Source of the DNA: Salinibacterium sp. NG253
Lineage (GTDB): Bacteria > Actinomycetota > Actinomycetes > Actinomycetales > Microbacteriaceae
DNA length: 64,000 nt
Assembly (NCBI RefSeq): GCF_015864945.1
Contig: NZ_JADYWF010000001.1
Span: 1,116,378 to 1,180,377 of the forward strand
Direction of reading: 5' to 3'
Shown here: in pieces, positions 7,698-16,740 of the stretch
How positions within the stretch are numbered: the stretch's first letter is position 1
Layout of the letters: every line of letters starts with the position of its first letter
Made by a program: the position numbers and the translations under genes
The notes under the pieces: model-generated
The model's database searches: none
Seen by the model: the letters and a program-made list of their open reading frames with translations, nothing else
Told to the model about the DNA's origin: nothing

Positions 7698-9529
7698 GCC
7701 CGACCCGCCACTACTCGGGCTGCGACCAGAGCGAGCCCGGCGAGCACGAGCGCAAGCGCAAGCCACATCAGCTGTCCGGCTGCGCCCGCATCTGATCCCG
7801 TGTAAGCAAGCCCCGCAGCCGCAGTGGTCGCGGCAGGGATCACATTAATCGTCGTCGACCCGGAGATCGCCCCGAGCGTCACCGTCAGCGTGTGGGGGCT
7901 GGCATGGGGGAAGGTCACAGTGAGGCCGTCGATAACATCAGTCGCAACACTGCTCGTCACCACTGCTGCAGAAGCGTCGACCATAACGGGGTTTCCGTAC
8001 GCGTCGAAACCAGCGATCGTGAGGGTGACGGAACCGTCTTGATCAACGTCGGCTACTGAAGGAGTAACGGTGAGCGCGCCGAACTCCGCCGCTTCAACGC
8101 TCAGCTCAGTTGAGACAGCGAAGGTGCCATATCGGGCCGTGATCGTGCGCGTTCCCGCCTCGGTAGCGGTGATCACGTTCCCGCTGATCACGTCGCTCGT
8201 GTTGGAGGAAACGAAAGTCGCCGCTGCCGTCTGCTCGGTTCCCGAAGCATCCAGAGTGAAACTGCGCGAATCTCCTGCGGTCAACGCGGCGAGCAGTGGG
8301 GCCATTGTGAGAACAGGGTCAACCCACTGTGCGTACACAACGAGATCTCCGGATGCGTCAGCGAGCGTTGAGAGGGCGGTTGAGGTCGTGACGGTCACCC
8401 CCGATCCATCAGGAGCAGTGTTCCATCCCGAGACCACGAGTTGCCCGTTGCTCACAGCAGGAAACTCTTCCCCGGCAGCGGCCAGTGTCGGCGCATACGC
8501 GGTGAGAACTGTGGTTGCAGGCGCCGCGGGGGCCAGAGCGTTCACATCAGCAATGATCCGGTAAGAATTGCCAGAGATCATGTCGCCGACGTTCGTGACG
8601 AGAGTCGATGGCCGAATGATCGCATTATTGGTCACGGCGGCGGTGACCCTCAGCGTTCCCGCGGGATCAACTTCGATAGTCCCCTCATTGCGCAGTGGCT
8701 GTCGAATTTCTGACCGCCCCTGAAAACGTACGGTGCCGCTGTCAAATACCGCTGTCTGCTCGATGACCGCATTGATGAGGGTTGAGTTCTGTACGGTCAG
8801 CACGTTCGGGCCAGTCTCGCCGAATCGATCCTGGCTTCCAATTCCTTCAGAAACCTCAACCACACTTCCGGTGATCGACACGGTGGAGCTTTGCGAGAAC
8901 GCCCCGCCTCCAATTCCCGACGCAGAGGATCCTCCTCTGGCGTAGACGTCGCTGCCAACGATCACAATGCTTCCCGGTTCCACAATGGTGGTCGATGCAC
9001 ACACGAGCACCGCTGAGGTGTTCCAGCCGCCAATGGCGGCGTCGCAGAAGGTTCCATACGCATGAACAGTGAGGCCGCTAATCGTGAGCGTACTGCCCTC
9101 GCGCACACCTAATCCGGGTGCCGCATTAAGGTCACCGTCGCGCTCGTCGGCCGAGTTGCCGTCATAGTCAATGCCCGCTGTCCACGATCCTGGGCCCTCG
9201 AGGGTGAGATCAGCCGCAGCCCGAACACGGACGCTCCCCACGGAGTACCCGTTGAGGTTGATCGTGAGTTCGTCGTCCACATCGAGCAGAACGTCAACGT
9301 CGAGGATGTCAGCGCCGATGTTGATAACGTCTGCGCCTACTTGAGTATTCGCGGCTGCAATCGCCGACTGCAATTCGGCTTCAGTCGTCACCGTTACTGG
9401 AGCAGCACTGGCGGGCAGCGCCACCCCGAGAGCGGGCACGAACAGCGCCAACGCGACAACAGCAGCAAAGCCGGATCGCAGAGCAGAGAACGACGAACGG
9501 GATAAAGCGGTGGGGATCACGGTGCACAT
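7694..9529 (-). CDS. LAYTG-anchored surface protein with beta-helix, InlB-like and Ig-like domains
   Basis: About 611 residues. I place the start at ATG 9529 because it opens a good Sec signal (SALRSGFAAVVALALFVPAL, then ASA-AP); the frame is open further upstream but would overlap the neighbouring gene. GTG 9520 is an alternative. After the signal comes a right-handed beta-helix-like region rich in short INL/LTIS strands (about 40-270), then an InlB-repeat-like block (GWNTAPDGSG...VYAQW), then two bacterial Ig-like domains. The C-terminus has LAYTG, a hydrophobic stretch and an RVVAGRA tail, the layout of a class E sortase substrate. Probable cell-wall protein; ligand unknown. Confidence 0.8.
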   Translation of the reverse strand: MCTVIPTALSRSSFSALRSGFAAVVALALFVPALGVALPASAAPVTVTTEAELQSAIAAANTQVGADVINIGADILDVDVLLDVDDELTINLNGYSVGSVRVRAAADLTLEGPGSWTAGIDYDGNSADERDGDLNAAPGLGVREGSTLTISGLTVHAYGTFCDAAIGGWNTSAVLVCASTTIVEPGSIVIVGSDVYARGGSSASGIGGGAFSQSSTVSITGSVVEVSEGIGSQDRFGETGPNVLTVQNSTLINAVIEQTAVFDSGTVRFQGRSEIRQPLRNEGTIEVDPAGTLRVTAAVTNNAIIRPSTLVTNVGDMISGNSYRIIADVNALAPAAPATTVLTAYAPTLAAAGEEFPAVSNGQLVVSGWNTAPDGSGVTVTTSTALSTLADASGDLVVYAQWVDPVLTMAPLLAALTAGDSRSFTLDASGTEQTAAATFVSSNTSDVISGNVITATEAGTRTITARYGTFAVSTELSVEAAEFGALTVTPSVADVDQDGSVTLTIAGFDAYGNPVMVDASAAVVTSSVATDVIDGLTVTFPHASPHTLTVTLGAISGSTTINVIPAATTAAAGLAYTGSDAGAAGQLMWLALALVLAGLALVAARVVAGRA

Positions 9530-9690
9530 CTCGGGTAAAACAGCACCAACAACAGCAGAAAGCGGGAAACCACTCGCTGTCGTCACCGCACTGAAAGCAG
9601 GCTTCGGGTTCACAGCAGCGTAACAACGTCGAACACTTCGGGGCGGGAACTTAGACCACTTCCGCGCTTTCGATGGAGCCTGCGGAACGA

Positions 9691-10521
9691 TCAAAAACCT
9701 GCCGTGAACGAAGTGAGGAATGAGACTGCGACGGCACCCGCCGCAATGGCCATAGCAAGCGACCACGCCAATTGAACTAGGTAGGCCTGATGATCCTTGC
9801 GCTCAAGTTCGGAAAAACGTTCACGGTAGGAGGGGTCTATCGAGAGGTCTGCGGTCGGGTGCCAGGTGCGCACCTCTGTCGCGGCATCGATAATCGACGC
9901 GAGCTCTTCAGGGGCCAACACCGCCCTGCGCCGTTTCAACCAGCGGGGCAGCCGGCGGGCATCCATAATGCTGACGTCCTGTGGCCGCTGCCGAAAGATG
10001 AACGATGCGGGTTCCACGATTGCCAGTACCGGATGCACCTCAACAGCAATCCCGGCGGCCTGAGTGAGCAGCTTGGCTGCCCGTTTGGCCTCATGACGGG
10101 AATTGCGAAGGTGATCCGTCTTCTGTCCGGAGACCATGAGCATTCTGTCGCCGACCCATATTTTCTTGCCTCGGTGGCGCTTCGTGTTGATCGTGAAAAC
10201 TCCGGCCGGGCCGATGACCACGTGATCAATATCGCTCGCACCCGTACCCACCGGAACCGCATGCAACACAGTCCACTCCGGCCCCAGTCGCGAAAGAAGC
10301 TCGCCGACTTTAAGCTCACCGATCGCCCCGGCGAACCAGCTCTGCGCATCCGCGTGAACAGGTCGGGCGCCGAAAACCCGCCGAAGCGCGCTGCGCGGCT
10401 CCATCGTCGCCTGAACGCGGAACAGTTCTTCAATAACTGAGTACGCGGCCGGGCGATCAATCAAGTCACCAACCGCTGCTCGCGGCGAAACTACCGGCAC
10501 AGCGTGAACGTCTTCAGTCAT
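9691..10521 (-). CDS. NERD-domain membrane protein
   Basis: About 276 residues from ATG 10521, preceded by the purine run GGGGGGGAAAGA; longer starts lack such a site. The centre (about residues 75-190) is a NERD (nuclease-related) domain: a polar G-x-D-x-DHVVIGPAGVF strand pair followed by INTKRHRGKK, matching the D-...-D/E-x-K arrangement of restriction-like nucleases. The C-terminus has one clear hydrophobic segment (LAWSLAMAIAAGAVAVSF), so it is probably anchored in the membrane with the NERD domain in the cytoplasm. It is divergent from a second NERD gene 167 bp away, which suggests joint function. Confidence 0.8.
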   Translation of the reverse strand: MTEDVHAVPVVSPRAAVGDLIDRPAAYSVIEELFRVQATMEPRSALRRVFGARPVHADAQSWFAGAIGELKVGELLSRLGPEWTVLHAVPVGTGASDIDHVVIGPAGVFTINTKRHRGKKIWVGDRMLMVSGQKTDHLRNSRHEAKRAAKLLTQAAGIAVEVHPVLAIVEPASFIFRQRPQDVSIMDARRLPRWLKRRRAVLAPEELASIIDAATEVRTWHPTADLSIDPSYRERFSELERKDHQAYLVQLAWSLAMAIAAGAVAVSFLTSFTAGF

Positions 10522-10688
10522 TCTTTCCCCCCCAAAGCGCACTCCCCCGAGCGCACTAGTCGAGAGTATCTCGCTTGCGCAGGCCCACGCCGCCCCCAAC
10601 ACGGGCTACGGACAGCGCACCCCACGTTGCGGGGCATCCATAGTTGAGAATTCCTGCCAGAATATGATCATCCGATAGGGGGATCAGG

Positions 10689-12830
10689 ATGTCAGCGGGA
10701 TCGTCTGCCGAACAGCAGGCGCAGCGGCTTGGGGCGCTTGCGTCTAGCTATGCCCAGGAAGCGGCACGCGCCGCGGATGAGGCTGGCCGTTACGCTGCGG
10801 CAGCTGTCGCCGAGCGCCAACTCGCTACAAGACTCTCGCCGCTCACGGCGCACGGTTATTACCTTCTCGCTGACCGCAAGTGGCCTGGTTCCCGCAGCGC
10901 ACAGATCGATTTGGTTGTTGTTGGCCCGTCGGGCGTGTGGATTATCGACTCGAAGCACTGGAACGATTTCAGCGTTGCGGGTGGAGCAATGTTCCGTGGG
11001 CAAGCTGATGTCACCGACGAGGTGCTGCGATTGGCGGATGTAGCGAACTCTGCCGAATCCGCGCTGGCGGAAGTGGGGCTCGCTCCCGGCGAGGTACGTG
11101 TTGCTCTTGTCATGCACGGCCACAAAGGTCGCCTCGGAGAAGTCGGCACTATCGAGGTCGTCGGCGAGGTCGATGTTCATAAGCATCTTGCGGCCCGCGG
11201 GCGAAGACTAACTCCCTCCCAGGTCGAGCGTGTGTTGCTGGCGGCAATGCAGTACTTCCCCGCCTATTCGGGACCGCAAATCGAACAAGCACATACGGTC
11301 GTGCCCGAGCCAACCTTGCACGAGCTGCCCAATCACGCGCTCAACGATGGCGAACTCCTCAGCGAGGCCGAAGTGATGGAAGCGCTCGGCGCCGCAGAAC
11401 TTGCTGCCCCCGTCGAAGACTGGATGACGTTCCTCCACCCAACGCAAGCGAACTTGGTGCGCCGAAGCTTCAACGGCCCCTCCCGCATCCGGGGAAGCGC
11501 CGGTACCGGAAAGACTGTCGTGGGATTGCACCGCGCCGCCTACCTCGCACGCATGCATCCGCATGGCCGCATTCTATTCACGACCTTCGTGAAGACACTG
11601 CCCGCAGTGATGAGCAATCTACTAGCGCGATTGGCGCCAGAAGCTGCTGAGCGTGTCGACTTCGTCGGTGTGAACTCTTTCGCCTCACGAGCTCTCTCAG
11701 AGCGCGGGATCCGACTCAAGATTGACTCCCGCCGTTCGGGCGTGCTCCTCAAAAAAGCGTGGTTCGGCCTCGATGAACCTGCTCGCGCACGCCTGATGGC
11801 GAGAGCACCCATCGCCGGTTTCGAGTACTGGAAAGAGGAGGTCGACTCAGTCATCAAGGGGCGCGGTCTTGTCTCATTCGAACAATACGCAGACTGCTCG
11901 CGACCGGGGCGGATGATCCCGCTCAACGTTGAGGACCGCCGCGCAGTCTGGGCACTCTTCGAGAGTTACGAACGGCTCATGCGGGCTGAGGGCATCCATG
12001 ATTTCAAGGATCAAATCCTTTTGGCCGAGAAAGCCCTTCGCGAGCGCCCTCTAACCGGCTATGCCGCCGTGGTTGTCGACGAAGCTCAAGATCTCTCGCT
12101 CTCCATGGTGCGGATGCTGCACTCCCTAGTCGGGGATGGCCCCGACGGTTTCACACTCATCGGAGACGGCCAGCAGAGCATCTATCCGGGCGGCTACGTT
12201 CTCAGCGAAGCCGGGATCTCGCTCGCGGGGCGAGGTGTCGTGCTCGACCGCAACTACCGCAACACCATAGAGATTCAAGAGTTCGCCTCTACCTTCATTG
12301 CCGACAATGAGTTTGCCGACATCGATGATGCGCCCTCCGTCGCCCCTGGTCGCAGCCGGGCTCGCAACGCCGACGAAGCTACCACCGCTGGTAGCGAGTT
12401 ACACCGCAACTCAGTGAACGCAACCGGTCGGCACGGATCAGCACCAGTCTCGGCGACCTTCACTTCCACCGACGAACATGACGCTGCGATGGTTGCCCAC
12501 ATTCGGGATGCCGTCGGTTTGGGTGAGAGCGCCATCGGTGACATTGCAATCCTGTGCGATACGAACCGGCAAGTAGATACCGCCCGACGGCTGCTTACCG
12601 CAGCAGGGCTGAAGTCTATGAGTCTCATGGATTACGTCGGCATCTCCACCGATGCAGTGAAAGTTGGCACGATCAACCGGGCAAAGGGGCTCGAGTTCAA
12701 GCTCGTGATGCTGCCCTGGACTCCGAAGGTTCCCAAGACTGCCGACGACGAACGAGTGGCCCGAGATCTGCGCGAACGTTATGTCGCCACCACCCGGGCT
12801 CGCGACGCCCTCTGGGTTGGATTCTGCTGA
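10689..12830 (+). CDS. NERD domain-superfamily 1 (UvrD/Rep-like) helicase fusion
   Basis: A 713-residue fusion. Residues about 50-130 form a NERD nuclease-like domain (AQIDLVVVGPSGVWIIDSKH, with D, D and K in the expected order). After a linker comes a helicase core: Walker A GSAGTGKT (about 272-279), Walker B VVDEAQDLS (about 465), GDGQQSIYPGG, DRNYRNT, KGLEF and a terminal RYVATTRAR arginine-finger motif. GGGGGATCAGG precedes ATG 10689. Such fusions are presumed DNA-processing or defence enzymes; activity is inferred. The stop is followed by 163 bp without a gene. Confidence 0.88.
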   Translation: MSAGSSAEQQAQRLGALASSYAQEAARAADEAGRYAAAAVAERQLATRLSPLTAHGYYLLADRKWPGSRSAQIDLVVVGPSGVWIIDSKHWNDFSVAGGAMFRGQADVTDEVLRLADVANSAESALAEVGLAPGEVRVALVMHGHKGRLGEVGTIEVVGEVDVHKHLAARGRRLTPSQVERVLLAAMQYFPAYSGPQIEQAHTVVPEPTLHELPNHALNDGELLSEAEVMEALGAAELAAPVEDWMTFLHPTQANLVRRSFNGPSRIRGSAGTGKTVVGLHRAAYLARMHPHGRILFTTFVKTLPAVMSNLLARLAPEAAERVDFVGVNSFASRALSERGIRLKIDSRRSGVLLKKAWFGLDEPARARLMARAPIAGFEYWKEEVDSVIKGRGLVSFEQYADCSRPGRMIPLNVEDRRAVWALFESYERLMRAEGIHDFKDQILLAEKALRERPLTGYAAVVVDEAQDLSLSMVRMLHSLVGDGPDGFTLIGDGQQSIYPGGYVLSEAGISLAGRGVVLDRNYRNTIEIQEFASTFIADNEFADIDDAPSVAPGRSRARNADEATTAGSELHRNSVNATGRHGSAPVSATFTSTDEHDAAMVAHIRDAVGLGESAIGDIAILCDTNRQVDTARRLLTAAGLKSMSLMDYVGISTDAVKVGTINRAKGLEFKLVMLPWTPKVPKTADDERVARDLRERYVATTRARDALWVGFC

Positions 12831-12903
12831 GTTGAGCACTGCTCTCCGCACCGAAACGGCCTACCCCAACGCCCACTGAGACCCCCAAACCGGGCCACAA
12901 ACC

Positions 12904-12934
12904 GCGGTACGACCCGCCTAAACCCTTGTACCGC
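12904..12934. repeat. inverted repeat in the helicase-phosphodiesterase gap
   Basis: GCGGTAC (12904-12910) and GTACCGC (12928-12934) are exact 7-bp arms around a 17-base loop. It could be a weak terminator for the helicase gene or an operator; there is no T-tract. Nothing else is visible in 12831-12993. Confidence 0.3.
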
Positions 12935-12993
12935 GCTGCAACTTGCCGCAGTATGTTCACCTCGCATCCATGTTGAAGTGTTGGACTACCTCT

Positions 12994-14001
12994 ATGACCG
13001 GCTACGCGTCGCAGTATCCACGGCCCGACCATTTCGTTTTGCATCTGAGTGACACTCACTTCTTGGCAAACGGGGGGAAGCTCTACGACTCCCTCGACAG
13101 CGAGGTCAAGCTACGGCAATTGTTTGCCGAACTCGAGGCATCCAACTCCCGTCCGGAAGCAATTGTCTTCACCGGCGACATCGCCGACAAGGGCGACCCG
13201 GTGGCGTACCGCGCTATTCGCGAAATCGTCGAACCTGCAGCAGAACGCCTCGGCGCTCGTGTGGTGTGGGTCATGGGCAACCACGACAACCGCTCTGCGT
13301 TCAATGCGCACCTGCTCGACGAGACTGCCTCCGAAGACCCCATCGACCGAGTTATCGACATCAATGGGCTTCGCATCATCTCGCTTGATTCCACCGTTCT
13401 CGACCACCACTATGGCCATGTGACGGATGCCCAGCTGCTGTGGTTGCAGAATGTGCTTGCCACCCCGGCGCCCCACGGCACGATTCTCGCCATGCACCAC
13501 CCGCCTGTTCCCGCCGTGCTTGACCTTGCGGTGACCGTCGAATTACGTGGCCAGAAAGAACTCGCGGCTGTCATTCGTGGCAGCGACATCCGCAGCATCA
13601 TCGCAGGCCACCTGCACTACTCCACGGCGGCAACCTTCGCCGGAATCCCCGTGTCTGTTGCCTCGGCCACCTGCTACACGCAAGACCTCAACGTGGCCGT
13701 AGGCGGCAGTCGTGGCCGCGATGGCGCCCAGTCGTTCAACCTGGTGCACGTGTATGACGACACCGTCTTGCACTCGGTAGTACCGCTTGGCGACTACGGA
13801 AGTCTCGCCTATGTGACACCAGAAGAGACTGCTGCGATTCTGGTCAAGGAGGGCATCACCATCGCCCCCGCAGTGAACCCGCACGTCGCGGCGAGCGTCA
13901 CCACTGACAGCACCGCTGACGCCGCGCCCGGCACCGACGACGATGACACTCAGAGTGACGTCGCCACAAACACAATCTCAGCAATCACCGTCGCTGCGTA
14001 G
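12994..14001 (+). CDS. cpdA: CpdA-like class III phosphodiesterase (metallophosphoesterase)
   Basis: About 335 residues from ATG 12994 (MTGYASQYPRPDHFVLHLSD). ATG 12970 is a longer alternative; neither has a strong ribosome site. All metal-binding blocks of the calcineurin-like fold are present in order: LSDTHF, FTGDIAD, VMGNHDN, AMHHPP and GHLHYS, which fits cyclic-nucleotide phosphodiesterases such as CpdA and Rv0805. The last 50 residues are a low-complexity Ala/Thr/Asp tail. Likely cytosolic with two metal ions. Whether the substrate is cAMP is inferred from the family. Confidence 0.82.
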   Translation: MTGYASQYPRPDHFVLHLSDTHFLANGGKLYDSLDSEVKLRQLFAELEASNSRPEAIVFTGDIADKGDPVAYRAIREIVEPAAERLGARVVWVMGNHDNRSAFNAHLLDETASEDPIDRVIDINGLRIISLDSTVLDHHYGHVTDAQLLWLQNVLATPAPHGTILAMHHPPVPAVLDLAVTVELRGQKELAAVIRGSDIRSIIAGHLHYSTAATFAGIPVSVASATCYTQDLNVAVGGSRGRDGAQSFNLVHVYDDTVLHSVVPLGDYGSLAYVTPEETAAILVKEGITIAPAVNPHVAASVTTDSTADAAPGTDDDDTQSDVATNTISAITVAA

Positions 14002-14016
14002 GGCACCACGCGTCAA

Positions 14017-14033
14017 CCGCTGGCCGCCAGCGG
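14017..14033. terminator. short hairpin between convergent genes
   Basis: CCGCTGG-ccg-CCAGCGG sits in the 39-bp gap between the phosphodiesterase stop and the Stealth gene stop. The stem is GC-rich but lacks a T-tract on either strand, so its role as a bidirectional terminator is only probable. Confidence 0.4.
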
Positions 14034-14040
14034 CTAGCCG

Positions 14041-15603
14041 CTACTCGGGCTCGGGCAACTCCCACGGCGCTGCCACCGGGTAGTACTCGTCAAGGAACGA
14101 GCCGACTGCGGCCGCACGGTCCTCGACCGAGATCTCTGGGAAGCTTCCGTCATTGAGGCAGAAGAAGTCGCTCGTGCGCTTGCGCAGCAGCGAGCGCATC
14201 TTGCGCAGGCCCTCAAGCGACGTCGTGTCGACGTACTTGACCTTGGCATCCGACTGAATCATTGCCTTGCCGCTCAGCAGCGCAAAGTAGTGGTACAGCG
14301 AGTTCGTGACAGACACGTCGGTGGCCTGACGGAAGGCGCTCGCACTCGTGCGCTTGAAGTCTTCCGGAAAAGTCTGTTCGAGCTCTTTCATCACCGAAAC
14401 GCGCAGCGGAGTCGCCGCGTGCTCGAGATGACGCGTAATAGTGGCGCCAAACTTCTCTTGCAGTAGTCGACGGTTCACGCGCGCCGCATTCTCGAATCCA
14501 GAGCGCTCAATGCTGCTCTCCCCCAAACCGATGCGGGTGCGGGCCTCGATGAACTTCGAGATGCCGCCAGGGGTGAAGAACGCCGAGGGGCTTACCGAGC
14601 GACCAAAGAACATGTCGTCGTTGGAATACAAGAAATGTTCGCTGAGGCCCGGGATGTTGTGCAGCTGGCTCTCGACCGCATGCGAGTTGTGCGTTGGCAG
14701 GTCGTCGTGGTTCGCGAAGAAGTCTTCGCTGCGCATCAACGTGACCCGCGGATGTTCGGCCAACCAAGCCGGTCGCGGAGAATCAGTAGCAATATAAATG
14801 TTGCGAATCCACGGCGCGAACAAGTGCACTGAACGAAGCGCGTACTTGAGCTCATCCAACTGCCGGTAGCGCGCCTCAGAGTCGTCGCCCTCGCCCACGA
14901 TGAAGTTCGCCATGCGGGCGGCGCGCGCCTTTTGCCACTCGACCGCGGCACCATCAACCCACGAGAAGACAATGTCGATGTCGAACTGGATGTCGCTGGC
15001 CAGTGGCTCGAACATGCCCTTGAGCGTCGGCCACGACTGCCCATAGAACTCAACGGTGTCGTCGATGGCTTCACTGCGGGGCACCCAGCGGCGCATGAGG
15101 GCGTTCGGGTTCGGCGCAACAACTTCATTGCGCACGTGTTCCCACAGCTCAAGGCGCACCCCGAATGGCGCATCGAAACGCAGACGGCCCGCAGGCTCGA
15201 CTCGAGGCCGAAACAGCATCATCGCTTTCGCCTTGATCGAGGAAACTAGCACACCATCGGCCACCAGCACGGGGCTATCGCGCTCATCCGAAGCAACGGG
15301 CTTGCCGTTCTCCTTGATGCGCGCCGGCTTCACATAAAAGGGCTCGTTCTGGCAGGCCGTGACCAACGCGTTCTTCAGCGCCTTGCGATCCTTCCAATCG
15401 ACCGCAACAACCGGGGTCTCGCCGTCGCCGCGCACGAGCAGAAACGGGATCTCAGCGTCATCAAGAATGCCGCGAATAAACAGCAGGTCATCTCGCACCG
15501 CTTCGCGCGGCGTCAGAGTGTCATTGCTGAGCGCGAGGAGTCCATCGTGCAGAACAACATCGTCGCGGTTCATTACCGCAGGAGAAGAAACATGGTCAAT
15601 CAT
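14041..15603 (-). CDS. Stealth-family sugar-phosphate transferase
   Basis: About 520 residues from ATG 15603; a TTG 12 codons upstream is also in frame. It shows the conserved Stealth regions: IDIVFSWVDG (CR1-like), then RYRQLDELKYALRSV with APWIRNIYIATD, HNIPGLSEHFLYSNDDMFFG (CR2 with the acidic SNDDMFF core), and a C-terminal CR3/CR4 region with the YHYFALLSGKA and CLNDGSFP segments. Family members transfer hexose-1-phosphate to polysaccharides (capsule, teichoic-acid-like or exopolysaccharide). No other polysaccharide gene is adjacent, so the acceptor is unknown. Confidence 0.85.
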   Translation of the reverse strand: MIDHVSSPAVMNRDDVVLHDGLLALSNDTLTPREAVRDDLLFIRGILDDAEIPFLLVRGDGETPVVAVDWKDRKALKNALVTACQNEPFYVKPARIKENGKPVASDERDSPVLVADGVLVSSIKAKAMMLFRPRVEPAGRLRFDAPFGVRLELWEHVRNEVVAPNPNALMRRWVPRSEAIDDTVEFYGQSWPTLKGMFEPLASDIQFDIDIVFSWVDGAAVEWQKARAARMANFIVGEGDDSEARYRQLDELKYALRSVHLFAPWIRNIYIATDSPRPAWLAEHPRVTLMRSEDFFANHDDLPTHNSHAVESQLHNIPGLSEHFLYSNDDMFFGRSVSPSAFFTPGGISKFIEARTRIGLGESSIERSGFENAARVNRRLLQEKFGATITRHLEHAATPLRVSVMKELEQTFPEDFKRTSASAFRQATDVSVTNSLYHYFALLSGKAMIQSDAKVKYVDTTSLEGLRKMRSLLRKRTSDFFCLNDGSFPEISVEDRAAAVGSFLDEYYPVAAPWELPEPE

Positions 15604-15758
15604 GGGGGCCCCGTCGTTATAGCGTGAGTGAGCTGCCAAGCGACCGAAAATCGGCGTGCCTTTAGCTTCTCTGAGAGTAGCCTGACCCGCTGAGAATCGG
15701 TCGGATTGCGCCCGGCAACGCCGAACTATCTGCTGCTGACCCTACGTGCATCCCTCGC

Positions 15759-15786
15759 TTGATTAATGAGCGATGCTCGCTACAGT
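15759..15786 (+). promoter_or_regulatory. sigma-A-type promoter candidate
   Basis: TTGATT (15759-15764) and TACAGT (15781-15786) are separated by 16 bp and lie 48 bp before the start of the PLDc_N gene. The remainder of the 230-bp gap 15604-15833 shows no other recognisable element. Confidence 0.45.
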
Positions 15787-15833
15787 TGACGTATCCGCTT
15801 CCACGCGGTCGAACAGCCTATCGGGAGGCTTTC

Positions 15834-16037
15834 ATGTCTGAAGTTGTCTTGTGGAACGTGATCGGCATTCTCGCGATCGTCGCCTACGTGGCCCTAATCG
15901 CCGTAGCGCTACTGCAGATTTACCGCTCCACTATGCCCACGAACACCAAACTCCTGTGGCTCATCGTGATTCTGGTCGCACCATTCCTCGGACCACTGAT
16001 CTGGTTTGCGATTGGTCGCAATAGCGCGCTGCTCTAG
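15834..16037 (+). CDS. small PLDc_N-type membrane protein
   Basis: A 67-residue protein starting MSEVVLWNVIG; the start is fixed by GGGAGG at 15823. Two membrane segments (about 5-27 and 38-58) flank a short polar loop (RSTMPTNTKLLW), and it ends with LGPLIWFAIGR, the layout of the PLDc_N (phospholipase D-nuclease N-terminal) membrane domain found as a free-standing small protein in actinobacteria. Function unknown. The stop lies in a CTAG shared with the convergent hydrolase gene. Confidence 0.8.
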   Translation: MSEVVLWNVIGILAIVAYVALIAVALLQIYRSTMPTNTKLLWLIVILVAPFLGPLIWFAIGRNSALL

Positions 16038-16606
16038 AGCACGACGCCGCTGAATCCTGCATTTCCGCCCACGAGGTCACGGGTCAGCACCACCTGAGCG
16101 AACTCGTCATGCAGGTTCACTCCCGTGATACGCGAGAGCTCGGCGGCGGTTATTTCTTCACCAAACGGGCCCTCGCGGTCGAACGTGTGGGTGGCATCCA
16201 CCACAAAGGTGACGTCATAGCCGAGGTTGCCGCCCACCCGCGCGGTCGTCTCGCAACAGTGGTTGGTGGTGATTCCGCACACCACAATCGAATCGATGTC
16301 GGATGCTTTCAGCCATTCATCGAGATTGGGGCTGCCATGAAAACTTGAGTTCACGCTCTTGGCGACGAGAAGATCGGGGGTGCCTGAGAGTAGTTCCTTG
16401 AAGGCATTGCCTGGCGAACTCGGATGCAGTGGCGACGTGTCGTCGTGGGAATCGTGCCGCACATACACAATCGGCCAGCCTTCGCGGCGCCAGTGCCCGA
16501 TCAGCACCCCGATATTGGATTCACAGTCGGGGTTATTGCGCGGCCCCCAGTAGGCAGCATCATCAAAGCCTTGCTGGACATCGACAACGATGAGTGCTGA
16601 AGCCAT
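16034..16606 (-). CDS. isochorismatase-family cysteine hydrolase
   Basis: A 190-residue single-domain protein with the catalytic triad of the family: Asp in LIVVDVQQGF (residue 8), Lys in LLVAKSVNSSF and Cys in GITTNHCCETTAR. GGAGG lies six bases before ATG 16606. The family includes nicotinamidase and isochorismatase; the residues do not identify the substrate. It stands alone in its direction, 648 bp of sequence away from the next upstream gene on this strand. Confidence 0.85.
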   Translation of the reverse strand: MASALIVVDVQQGFDDAAYWGPRNNPDCESNIGVLIGHWRREGWPIVYVRHDSHDDTSPLHPSSPGNAFKELLSGTPDLLVAKSVNSSFHGSPNLDEWLKASDIDSIVVCGITTNHCCETTARVGGNLGYDVTFVVDATHTFDREGPFGEEITAAELSRITGVNLHDEFAQVVLTRDLVGGNAGFSGVVL

Positions 16607-16740
16607 GACTACCTCCGGGGTTTAGCCGACGCTTACCCCGAATAGTAGCCCTCGGTTGCCGTTTATGGGAGATGGCCATCGCTGACGTGGCTTAGCGTTC
16701 GACGCTCGGACGTGAGCCTAGCGACAGTCGATGTGACCCG

